DNA of 64,000 bases, taken from Sceloporus undulatus. Lineage: Eukaryota > Chordata > Lepidosauria > Squamata > Phrynosomatidae. The position numbers were made by a program, and so were the translations under genes. How positions within the stretch are numbered: position 1 is the first letter of the stretch; every line of letters begins with the position of its first letter. Below the pieces are notes generated by a model, which saw only the letters and a program-made list of their open reading frames with translations, searched no databases and was not told where the DNA came from. Shown piece after piece: positions 32,201 through 64,000 of this stretch. The DNA is taken from assembly GCF_019175285.1 (NCBI RefSeq), contig NC_056523.1, forward strand, positions 185,607,753-185,671,752. The letters are read 5' to 3'.

Positions 32201-32524
32201 TTAAGAGAATGGATGCAAAGCACTTTGAAATGCTTCAGTTGTTATTGATGTTGCTTAACTGGAAAGTCTAGGTTTTGACCCTGCCAGGTTCTACCTTAGC
32301 ATAAAGGCTATTGTTGTCAGCATTTGCGGCTTGGTCTGCAAGTTGTATGTTACTCATTCCTGCAGTGGTAACATAAGAGTCAGACCTTGATTGGCTCTTT
32401 TCTCCTCCTTTAGGCTGAATGGGAAGCATTAGAGCTGGTTTCTCATCACTGGGCTTTGAAGGATGTGGAAGAACAGCTGATGTCGCAGGACCTTGAGCTG
32501 GCAGGGATGTTTGGACCTGACTGA
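17238..32524 (+). CDS. EMC3-like: EMC3 paralog, ER membrane complex insertase-like subunit (8 exons)
   Basis: EMC3 is the Oxa1/YidC/Get1-type subunit of the ER membrane protein complex, which inserts tail-anchored and multipass proteins. Exons are 17238-17395, 24995-25052, 26225-26318, 26799-26903, 27629-27710, 27884-27963, 31569-31654 and 32414-32524. All are GT-AG with matching phases, giving 774 nt (257 residues plus stop, against 261 in human EMC3). Membrane segments: [17 protein letters not shown] (about residues 14-30), [19 protein letters not shown] (mid-protein) and [17 protein letters not shown]. The family core is kept: [61 protein letters not shown] and EWEALEL. An arginine after the first membrane segment (R31) matches the one in human EMC3. 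Vertebrate EMC3 is nearly invariant, yet here TM1 and the following 35 residues differ strongly and the C-terminal KKELQTSIF is replaced by GPD. A diverged paralog is therefore more likely than EMC3 itself. The start is chosen by homology (MAAPEL); the frame is open further upstream. Confidence 0.9.
17608..17770. mobile_element. Family-B palindromic MITE
   Basis: The arms 'aacacaccgcaggaataactg' and 'gccaaggcagttgaagcggtctcc' surround an inverted 'gaagtgtagttttatgaga' and 'tctcagaaactacacttcc' pair. It sits about 210 bp into the first intron of the EMC3 paralog. Confidence 0.75.
17885..17940 (-). mobile_element. 5S rRNA-derived SINE head
   Basis: On the minus strand it reads GCTAAGCAGGGTCAGCCCTG, GTTAGGACTTGGATGGGAGA and CCGCC. 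This is the internal-promoter and 3' half of 5S rRNA with a few changes. It is not a working 5S gene because the 5' half and terminator are missing. The adjoining 17941-18130 ('acctgcctttctcctccaaggcggctaacaac') is probably the SINE or LINE-like tail. Confidence 0.7.
18157..18329. mobile_element. Family-B palindromic MITE
   Basis: The ends 'cccaaaacacactgcaggaataatc' and 'gattatttctgcagtgtgtttagg' are inverted copies. The arms meet near 18245 with 'ctagggaattctggg' and 'gattccctag'. Confidence 0.8.
18665..19073. mobile_element. Tigger-like TIR element, TA duplication
   Basis: It begins CAGTTGGCCTTCCATATTCA and ends TGGAGGGCCAACTG, flanked by TA. Internal direct and inverted blocks ('cctagagattcctagagagaac', 'ggtcaagatctgcc') also occur in the 30819-31182 copy. 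There is no transposase. Confidence 0.75.
19078..19221. mobile_element. Half of a Tigger-like MITE
   Basis: It corresponds to the right half of the 23920-24139 element ('accttgattttgcc', 'aatggggcatgagtatcc', 'ggaaccaaacctcag', 'gggcccactg'), directly abutting the 18665-19073 element. Confidence 0.65.
19468..22538 (-). pseudogene. CR1 ORF2: APE endonuclease and reverse transcriptase, one frameshift
   Basis: The endonuclease blocks lie in the upstream reading frame (22538-21261): [66 protein letters not shown] and [10 protein letters not shown]. The reverse transcriptase is in the next frame (21303-19468): [63 protein letters not shown] and [11 protein letters not shown]. The C-terminal [16 protein letters not shown] and [12 protein letters not shown] blocks follow. 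The frames meet at 21261-21303, where KRNMYKKWK runs into KGEITKKEF. Loss of one A in the run near 21290-21297 would explain the break. Apart from that the ORF of about 1,020 codons is open, so loss of function is recent or could be an assembly error. Confidence 0.9.
22385..23362 (-). CDS. CR1 ORF1: zinc-knuckle, coiled coil and SGNH esterase domain (325 aa)
   Basis: The ORF is intact. Near residues 13-34 two CxxC pairs (CNSC, CTRC) form a probable zinc-binding motif, followed by a short coiled coil ([16 protein letters not shown]). The C-terminal half is an SGNH/GDSL hydrolase domain with the expected blocks: [11 protein letters not shown] (block I serine), LVHVGTNDT (GxND block) and [10 protein letters not shown] (Asp-His pair). 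Such an esterase domain is known in CR1 ORF1. It is thought to help binding to membranes or RNA particles during retrotransposition. ORF2 overlaps its 3' end by about 150 nt in a different frame, so ORF2 translation probably needs reinitiation. Confidence 0.9.
   Translation of the reverse strand: MDNEGSAVVTCNSCGMFLFLPTEVENFTCTRCKLVALLEEKVQQLESRVATLQHIREQEDFLDTIELTILDEYHAEEDARVEEVTCHTQEADSWRNVTKRSKPRRNCSGSLQLENRFEALSLIKEDEEEQHGQTSGTEQGSLRVPPEGTVAAKSRRRRVVVVGDSLLRGTEAVICRPDKMSREVCCLPGAKIRDVTERLTRLVKPTDKYPFLLVHVGTNDTARHSLQNIKRDYEALGRKLKGMDVQVVISSLLPVEGHGPGRERKIADVNNWLRRWCRREGFGFFDHGLRFHEEGLLATDGLHLTPVGRNVFANSLKNLIRRALN
23524..23876 (-). promoter_or_regulatory. Two tandem 179-bp 5' units of the CR1, promoter-like
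   Basis: 'ggctctggaagttggtatataaagctag' starts at 23523 and again at 23702, so the unit is 179 bp. In CR1 orientation each unit has a YY1-like site (complement of TCAAAATGGCTGCC), a GC box (GGGGCGGAGC) and a TTTATATACC element. The copies differ at only a few bases. This resembles tandem promoter monomers known from some mouse L1 families. That it drives transcription is inference. Confidence 0.7.
23920..24139. mobile_element. Tigger-like MITE, TA duplication, well preserved
   Basis: It begins CAGTTGGCCCTTCTTATACA and ends ACAAGGGTCCACTG, flanked by TA on both sides. The repeated word 'tatacacgg' occurs five times in it. It lies just 5' of the CR1 insertion. Confidence 0.8.
25226..25443. mobile_element. 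Family-B palindromic MITE
   Basis: The arms 'ctgcactgcagaaataatgcag' and 'tgcattatttctgcagtgc' surround inverted 'ctgagatttgcgattttgtgag' and 'ctacaaatcccag' blocks. It begins about 170 bp after exon 2 of the EMC3 paralog. Confidence 0.8.
25897..26060. mobile_element. Tigger-like MITE, damaged
   Basis: It starts CAGTGGACCCTTACCATCTG next to a TA. Family blocks such as 'aaaaaatgtggatagtt' follow, but the right terminus is not clear. The end given is approximate. Confidence 0.45.
28365..28490 (+). mobile_element. SINE tail fragment
   Basis: 'ctacctcatagggctgtcatgaaaagg', 'ctccttggaggaaaaggtgggat' and a terminal 'aaataaataaaat' resemble the 3' half and tail of tRNA-derived SINEs with an L2-like end. 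The head was not found. Confidence 0.5.
28978..29057 (-). mobile_element. CR1 3'-end fragment
   Basis: 'catagaatgatagagtttggaagagac' and 'ccaatccaaccccctggccatgcagg' are the terminal ~80 bp of CR1, 5'-truncated. Confidence 0.85.
29339..29555. mobile_element. Family-B palindromic MITE
   Basis: It begins 'aggaccaaaacacactgcagaaataatcc' and ends in the complement 'ttatttctgcagtgtgttttggacct'. The inner pair 'gggaattgtagttt' and 'aaactacagttctc' folds back. This is one of three family-B copies within 3.6 kb. Confidence 0.85.
29803..30020. mobile_element. Family-B palindromic MITE
   Basis: The arms 'ccaaactgcagaattaattcaatttgacac' and 'gtcaaactacattgtttctgcagtgtgg' enclose 'gcatttgtagtttgttgtgac' and 'cacaaaactacaaatcccag'. 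A lone arm of the same family is at 30081-30121. Confidence 0.85.
30819..31182. mobile_element. Tigger-like TIR element, TA duplication
   Basis: The ends CACTTGTCCTTCCACATTTG and CATGGAGGGACAATTG are inverted copies flanked by TA. Inner blocks match 18665-19073 ('cctagacattcctaaagagaacac', 'ggtcaatgtctggcag'). Confidence 0.7.
31973..32240 (+). mobile_element. 5S rRNA-derived SINE
   Basis: 'gttagtacctggatgggagac' followed by 'caccatgccaggcaggct' is a changed 5S rRNA 3' half. A SINE body follows ('ggaactggcaaagccatctc', 'gcctaagaaaaccctatgaaat') and then a tail with 'ctcactgggttatt'. It is a pseudogene-like mobile copy, not a 5S gene. Confidence 0.65.
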
Positions 32525-32750
32525 TCCCACCTGTGATAGTTATGGGCTATCCCCAAGCTGGCAGGGCGACAGCGTGTGCACAGAGATGCACGCATACCCC
32601 TCGGGGTGGCAGAAGGCCATCTCATTATGCATGGTGTGTGGAAAAGTGTGGAGTGGCTTTGTCTTTTTCAAGACGTTACAGTAGACAGCTGAAGATTATA
32701 GACTGATAATTCTTAATCATAGTGGCAGGTAATAGCACCATTTGAACTGT

Positions 32751-32975
32751 GGTTGCATCTACACTGCAGAATTAATGCAGTTTGATACTGTTTTAACAGC
32801 CATGGTTCAGTGCTATGGAATTCTGGGATTTGTAGTTTTGCATGGTATTTAGCCTTTTCTGCCAGAGAGCTCTGGTGCCACAACAAACTACAAATCTCAG
32901 GATTCAGTAGAATAGAGGCATGACAGTTAAAGTAGTGTCAATGTGCATTAATTCTACAGTCTGGCAGTAGCCTGT
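32751..32975. mobile_element. Family-B palindromic MITE in the EMC3-paralog 3' region
   Basis: It starts 'ggttgcatctacactgcagaattaatgc' and ends 'gcattaattctacagtctggcagtagcc'. Inner 'ggatttgtagttttgcatgg' and 'caacaaactacaaatctcag' pair. It begins about 230 bp after the stop codon, so it may be part of the 3' UTR. Confidence 0.8.
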
Positions 32976-33402
32976 TTCTCAGTGGCTGAAGTGTTGAAGG
33001 TAGTTGGAGCTAGCACATTAATGACGAAAGGTTGCATTTTATGTTCTACTTGGAGTGGAAAGTCAATATAAGAGGCCTCAGACTCTTGCACCATGTAGCT
33101 TGCAGAGCAGTTTTATCTATTAAACTGAGGCAGCTGCAACTGTGCATAGTTTTCTCCTGTTTGTGTTCTTCATTTATAGACAGTGGCAAACTTGGTTGCT
33201 GGGTGCAGATATTGCTACTATTTTCCAAATAACATCCTGGTCTAAAGGACCTTAGACTTGGAAAAAATAGGAAAGTTTTGGCAGAACATAGGATGGCCTA
33301 TATACTAAAAACAGGGACTAGGCAACTTGACACATAGATGTCAGTTTTTAATTCCATGAGGAATTCACTGTCCAGTGATAAGAACTCCATATACATGCTT
33401 AA

Positions 33403-33408
33403 AATAAA
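33403..33408 (+). promoter_or_regulatory. Candidate polyadenylation signal of the EMC3 paralog
   Basis: AATAAA lies about 880 nt after the stop. ATTAAA at 33119-33124 is an alternative about 600 nt after the stop. Confidence 0.3.
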
Positions 33409-33929
33409 GCTGTCATCTGGTCTGCAGTCCAGAAATTGTAAAGCCATGTTGTATACAGGGGTACACAAAGTAGTGGTCCAGTGCCCATCCACAAGCTGCT
33501 GCTCCCTGGAGTTTCCAGGAAAAAAATGAAACCACCACAGCCCATGGGCACAAATATGGTACCAGTCTCCCACATACGACAACTTGGGAAGTGCTGCTGT
33601 AGTGAATTCTGTCTGTACTGGATTCAAACTGCTGATATGGGATAATGCCTCTGCCCTACTGTGAAACCTTAGTCTCTATCAAAGTTTTTTTAAGGCACCA
33701 ACTCTCCCTGAAGCAAGAAACCATCCCCTTCTGGCCTAGTCAGTATGGAAAAATATTACATTGTTTAAAAGGAGAGCCTTCAACAGGAAATCAGCAGGTC
33801 TACTATCTATCTCATCCAAATGGGGTGTTACATTGGCATATGACTGCCTAGGCTATCATGATCCTATCATGAACAATTGTACCTTTCAAAGTCCCAGTAC
33901 CCCTGGCCTACATAGCACACAGTGATGGC

Positions 33930-34190
33930 TCCTTGAATCATACTGTTGGAAGAGACCACAAGGACCATCCAGTTCACACCCGTGCGATGCAGGAAGACAC
34001 AAACGAAGCACTCTTGATAGATGGCCATTCAGTCTGTTTAAAAACCTCGAGAGGAGGCGGCTCCATCACATTCCACTGTTGAACAGCTCTTACCTTCAGG
34101 AAGTTCTTCCAAATGTTGAGGTGGAATCTCTTTTCCTGTAGTCTTGAGAAATGCAGTCCACCAACACCTCGAGAGTCAGATGCTTCCCAC
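33930..34190 (-). mobile_element. CR1 3'-end fragment, diverged
   Basis: 'ttggaagagaccacaaggaccatccag', 'gatggccattcagtctgtttaaaaacc' and 'caggaagttcttccaaatgttgaggtgg' follow the CR1 3' end and the end of ORF2 with many changes. It is an older, 5'-truncated copy. Confidence 0.8.
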
Positions 34191-34620
34191 CCTTGCTCTG
34201 AAGCATCTTGAGGACTGCAGAAGTCCACTTACACATGGCCAGAAGCAAGTGGGCACTGACTTCTTGCCATCCACCCCAGCAACTTGAGGAAGAACAAAAG
34301 CCTACAGCACTGTCTTGCTCCAACTGTCAGGAACCCTACTTGTGCTGAAGCCTTGAGGAGAAAATTCCCAACAGTGGCTACATCTTCTGCCAACCTGGTC
34401 CAGTGGTTGTGGCTCTACTGCAGTACAAGATGATCCTACACATTCCAAGGGTTGTGGAATATTTGGTCTTCTAGATGTTTTAAACTTCAGATCTCTAAAG
34501 CCCTAGCCAGGATCTTCTACAGGAAAGAGAAGTTCCAGTTTGAAACATCTGGAAGGCCAAGAGTTTACCACACCTGTTATTGGTAACTGAAGCAAGGAAG
34601 GATCTAAGTGGATAATCTTT

Positions 34621-34853
34621 GGCCTGTTACAGACTGCCAAAATAAAGCTGCTTCAGGTCTCTTTGGAGGTATGCTGTTTAAATGATGCATGCATCCTAAG
34701 AATCCGGAAGCTGCACCAAAGCTGCACTCCAGTGCTTAGGAATGGAGTGTGGCTTTGGCGCGACCTCCGGACTCTTAGGACCCATGCATCATTTAAATAG
34801 CATACCTCCAAAGAGACCCGAAGCAGCTTTATTTTGGCAGTCTGTAACAGGCC
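34621..34853. mobile_element. Palindromic MITE, family A
   Basis: It is a 233-bp element with ends GGCCTGTTACAGACTGCC and GGCAGTCTGTAACAGGCC, flanked on both sides by TTT. It is about 97% identical by eye to 9053-9285. It lies between the two convergent genes and offers an AATAAA on either strand. Confidence 0.85.
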
Positions 34854-36375
34854 TTTGTCTTACAAGCTGATGCAAGGCAGGGAGATGAAGCATATAAAGA
34901 TGCAGAGTCCCAGTTTCAAAGGGAAGAAAGACAAGTTGATGGCATTCAGGGTCATTTGCTGCAAGGGGAAAAGAGAGTCCACATACCATTTTAAAAGAAG
35001 TTACTTTTATGTACACGTTTTGCCACATGCCAAAAATATTTTCTTCTGCAAAAAAAAAAAAAAAGAAAAAAAAAAAAAAAGATTCGAAAGAAAAAACCCA
35101 TAAGTCAAGTGAAGGAATCTTCTTCCAAAACTCTTTAAGAAAATACATTATGTGCTTCTGCAGGCAGTAGAGTGTCCTCTGCCTGGCCAACACTGCCTCA
35201 GTTGATGTCTCACCCTGCCCCGCATTGCACGCAGACACCTATTTACAAACTAGCGCAATCCCTGAGCCTGGAAGCAGCAGCAACACTCGGCATGGAAGGG
35301 TGAAATTCTAATACTTCCCTGCAGCAACTGCAGGCCTTCAATATCCCAGGCCTGGTTACTGGGGCAATTACTGAAAAGGAAGAATCTCAAGAGTCAGTAG
35401 TGACAATGGCAGTCAAATTCCTTTTCCATGCTCTTCAACGGAATAGTTCCAAGTAGACAGCACAGGCTGACCGCAGCTCTGTTCTCCCAGAAAGATTCAG
35501 GAGTGAAACCTGGAAGGAGCATGTGGCAGCCCAGTAGGTCAGAAACTTTGGGAATGAAGGAGGAGGAAGCCCAGGGGCTGCTGGCAGTAAGAGAGAAGGG
35601 GGGTTGCAAAGGGGCTTGGGATTGGATTTATTGCTTTAGTTGACTGATGGAGGAATAAAAGGAGGCACTTGGGAGGTTAAGTGAATGTGAGTAAGAAAGC
35701 TAGGAGCTACTTATCCTGCTCCACAGAGTGACTCATGGTAGGATGAAAAGTGATGTGTCCCAATGAATTGCAGACAACAGAGAAGTTGGGAATACCTTTG
35801 CAAAAATCCTCCCAAGGCCAGGAGCCAGCCATGGCTAACTGCAGGCAAGGACACTCAGTCACAGGCAGTTCCGCTGATGCCCGAGTGTAAAGTGAGGAGA
35901 ACCTAATGCTGCAGGGGAGGTGGGCAGCACAGTGCAGAGGTCATGGGAATGCTGTGGGAGAGGCAGTCAGGCCCTGAGAAAAGCTCCCCACTTTTAAAAT
36001 GGAAAAGGTTAGGTTGGAGAGGAAGGAGATCCTCCTCTTGCATCTTATAAAACGCTGGTGCAAGACACTGGCCCTGTAAAGTGTGGGGCGGGGAGGTGGG
36101 GGAAGACGAGCCTTCCCCTTCAAGGTGGGGAAGCTGTGTACAAAGCAAAGAGCCCTGCACTTTGGGGCAGAGGAAGGCAGTCAGGGGGGCAGTCGCGCCT
36201 CTCCAGTCCCATGTCCCTGCTCTAACCCTATTCGAAGGCCTGAGAAAACAGCCACTGCTGTTGGATAGACTCCAACTGCCACAGCTTCAGTCTGAGAAAA
36301 GAAAGGCGCATGGCTCTCCTCTCCTCCCGCCACCCTTCTCCAGATCCAAATGGAGGAGGGCAGGCAAGGTGAAGG
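34854..36375 (-). other. USP11: USP11 3' UTR and downstream region
   Basis: This 1.5 kb follows the USP11 stop on the minus strand. It includes an A-rich tract at about 35049-35080 and an AATAAA on the minus strand at 35632-35627 that could end a 3' UTR of roughly 750-770 nt. No other exon or element was recognised. Confidence 0.5.
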
Positions 36376-61578
<25,203 letters not shown>

Positions 61579-63740
61579 CTGCAATCCAAAATAGTTTAGT
61601 ACTTTATAGTTTAAATATACTACTTTATACTATGTGTTTGCACCCCAAACTGATTAACTCAAGCCAGAAAACATATAGACATCCACCCCACCCCCCTGGC
61701 ACTGCTCCTCAGGACCCTGCTATACCCACTTGAGAAAGCTGCCAAGAGAAAGAGGCAATGCCTTCAGAGGCTGTTGTCAAGTTTAAACCAGGCACATAAA
61801 AGGGCAAAGAGCAATCTGACAGCAACAGAGGCCTCCACTTGCCCCTCCTGTCTCTACTCATCTCTGCTACTTTGACAAACAGCTACTGGCATTTTAAAAA
61901 GCTCCACAGAACCTTAAAGGCTAATAAATGTATTGTGGTACAAACTTGATTTGTTAATGCCCATTTGCCTGCAGCAAAAACTGTTCTCTCCAAACAACTA
62001 TGGCTCTCCCAGATCAGACATGTGCAGGAGGTCTTTTCTTGTCCCTTTCCAGGCTGTTAATGTGCCCCAAGAGACATACATTGGTACACATAAGCAGACA
62101 GGCAAACAACTTGTGAATTGATTTGCAAGGCTGTCATAAGCTTCCATAGGATGGATCTCTTCACTTTGTCTGACCTATCATGCTGTTTTATCAAACAGGT
62201 TGTGCATTTTCCACCCCTACAACTTCTTGGTTATTAAGTACTGTAGGACTCTTGTTTTTTTCTACAATTAAATATGTACCCTTCTGGAATGTGTTACTAT
62301 TGACACTTTAGTCCTAGAGAGAAAAGGAAATACAGAACAGACAAGGCCACACCTTTCGCTAGACAACCTTCTGTTAAGCACTTGCTTCTTACAAGGCTGT
62401 TTATTATTTTGGCTGCAAGAAATTAACATGGCTAAGCCTTCTGGGCACATTTAAAAAATCATGCTTTTGAGTTAGACAACATTCTTCCTTGCAACTGAGA
62501 GTTCTGCATTAAAGTGCCCGCTATAGTAGGTGCTTGATATACAGTTGGATAGTTTTATATAGTTATATATAGATATATATTTTGCCACTGTCCACAGTTT
62601 CAGAGCCACCCTGCCCATGAGTTTCTTCCCAGGCTTGATAAAGACAAATGACAAAGCTAGGCAGCAATTACTCCAAAAGTAAAACCCAATTTATTTTCTT
62701 CCATATTCAAAGAGCATTCCCCTAAATTTTCCTTAGGCTAGTTCTTAGAAAGCAGAGGCCAGAACTGCTAGATTCAGCACCCTGTTCTTGCAAAAAGCCC
62801 CAGGTTTCAGAGAAAATACATATTGGTAATTCTCTTCACTTGCTTCCCTCCAAGACTGGCTCCTCACATCAATGTAAAAAAACAACACTGATGAATCATA
62901 AAATGAAACTGGAAGCCAAAATTAATCTGTGCAATCAGTAACTGCAACAGAAGTTATTTCTCTTTTGCTTCCATCTTTGGATGGTGAAGGAAAAACAACA
63001 ATCAAGCCTGCTTGGACTGGAAGGCACAAGAGAAACACAGAGACAAGACTGGTACAGTAGAGTGGAAAGTTTTAAAAACCCAGGACTTGAGACTGGTATA
63101 GAGAGCTGCCTGGTTTCTTTAATATCTCTCCAGCATTATTCAGCAAGCAGGCATTACTATACACTATACTCATCTCATATAAGCTGCAATCCTCTGGACC
63201 TTTACTTAGAAGCAAGCTCCAATGAGCTCAGTGTAACTGATTTCCCAGAAAAGTTGCCTAGGACCATAGTCATACCCTGCGACAGTTCACAAATGAAAAG
63301 CAGGAGGAGTGAGGCTAAGCAACATCAGAGTGTGGTCAAGATGACAAAAGTGATTAATGAGGAAGAACACACAAGTGAGGAAAGACTGCAGCAGTTTGCT
63401 TTTGCCTGAATATGCTGGGAAGCAACTCTCCCATGCAGAGTGAACTACTTTTGTGCTCTGAACTCAGTTTTCAGCAACTGAAACAGGCTGAGGACAAAAA
63501 GGAGGGGAAGTGGAAGGAAAAGAGAGAAACTGGGACACTTTAAAAGCAGCTGAAAAAGTGGGATGACAAAGAATTAATCAGGACTCTCCTTGCCAAAGTA
63601 GGAAAGTTGGAGGGCATGCATAGATATTGCACTGTGTCTTTGTAGGTCAGCTTGTCTCTCCACTCTAAAACAAGGAAATGTTTCATTGCTGAACTGTAGT
63701 ATCAATTCAGATGACATTTGCAAGTTAACACCCAATAGTG
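61579..63740 (-). other. USP11: Probable USP11 first intron, no exon found
   Basis: No CpG-rich promoter or start exon with the needed phase (two bases left over) is visible, so USP11 exon 1 is probably beyond the right edge. Only vague traces of dispersed repeats were seen (near 61900-61960 and 62220-62440). An open frame at 62981-63409 has no recognisable domain. Confidence 0.5.
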
Positions 63741-63930
63741 CAGCAGTTGTCAACCTGTGGGTTGCAACCCCTTTGGGGATCGAACGACCCTTTCACAGGG
63801 GTCGCCTAAGACCATTGGAAAACACATATTTCCAATGGAAGCAATGAAAATAATTGTATGGTTGGGGGTCCCCACAACATGAGGAACTGTTATTAAAGGG
63901 TCGCGGCATTAGGAAGGTTGGGAACCACTG
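63741..63930. mobile_element. hAT MITE of the SPIN (Space Invader) type
   Basis: The ends CAGCAGTTGTCAACCTGTGG and GGTTGGGAACCACTG are imperfect inverted repeats. The block 'cccctttggggatcgaacgaccc', 'tttcacaggggtcgcctaagacc' and 'aaaacacatatttccaatgg' follows the SPIN consensus as I remember it. The right half ('gggtccccacaacatgaggaactg', 'taaagggtcgcggcattaggaagg') also fits. The 8-bp flanks CAATAGTG and GTTTAGAG agree only partly. Confidence 0.8.
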
Positions 63931-64000
63931 GTTTAGAGGGACCAATACTCATTAAGCACACCTTCTCCAAATTCCCCCTCCAAAGAGAGAGAAGGAGAAA

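Noticed and set aside
17238-32524. Processed pseudogene of EMC3
   Set aside because: The gene keeps seven introns with good splice sites and an open frame throughout, so it is not a retrocopy.
62981-63409. Open frame of 142 codons near the right end
   Set aside because: No domain, no conserved splice context and no codon bias. It is likely chance in intronic sequence.

Overview
The window is vertebrate nuclear DNA, most likely from a squamate reptile (an iguanian-type lizard is my guess). The genes have short exons, GT-AG introns and long repeat-filled introns. The repeats are a squamate-like mix: a nearly whole CR1 LINE, L2, L1 and RTE-BovB LINE remains, tRNA- and 5S-derived SINEs, many palindromic MITEs, Tigger/mariner-like MITEs, and a hAT MITE that closely resembles the SPIN ('Space Invader') family. 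The species call is inference. The gene calls come from exon-by-exon translation compared with human proteins from memory.

Three protein-coding genes could be rebuilt with consistent splice sites and phases. UXT (minus strand, 14766 to 9714) has six coding exons and 157 codons plus stop, the same length as human UXT. A divergent EMC3 paralog (plus strand, 17238 to 32524) has eight exons and 257 residues. USP11 (minus strand, 61578 down to 36376) is covered by 21 coding exons giving about 970 residues. Its first exon is not found and probably lies beyond the right edge. UXT and the EMC3 paralog are head to head across a GC-rich promoter region of about 1.2 kb (15.8-17.24 kb). The EMC3 paralog and USP11 are tail to tail. 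In human, UXT and USP11 lie near each other on Xp11, so the block is conserved, but an EMC3 paralog is not part of the human neighbourhood as I know it.

Layout. 0-0.8 kb: GC-rich, low-complexity DNA with one possible minus-strand first exon. 0.84-3.2 kb: a nested structure in which two arrays of one repeat unit face each other around palindromic MITEs. 3.2-5.5 kb: a GC-rich patch, SINEs and unassigned sequence. 5.5-8.1 kb: a decayed L2 LINE. 8.3-9.3 kb: two copies of one palindromic MITE. 9.7-16 kb: UXT and its likely promoter. 16-17.24 kb: repeats and the EMC3-paralog promoter. 17.24-32.5 kb: the EMC3 paralog, whose first intron holds a CR1 of about 4.5 kb in antisense. 32.5-36.4 kb: 3' regions of the two convergent genes, with MITEs and CR1 scraps. 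36.4-61.6 kb: USP11, with an L1 remnant, BovB, MITEs and a nested CR1-in-MITE insertion in its introns. 61.6-64 kb: probably USP11 first intron, ending with the SPIN-like element.

The three host genes act in different processes: UXT is a prefoldin-like chaperone subunit and transcription cofactor, the EMC3 paralog is a membrane-protein insertase subunit, and USP11 is a deubiquitinase. Their closeness reflects conserved synteny, not a pathway. I saw no CRISPR array, true tRNA gene, complete rRNA gene or retrovirus-like element.
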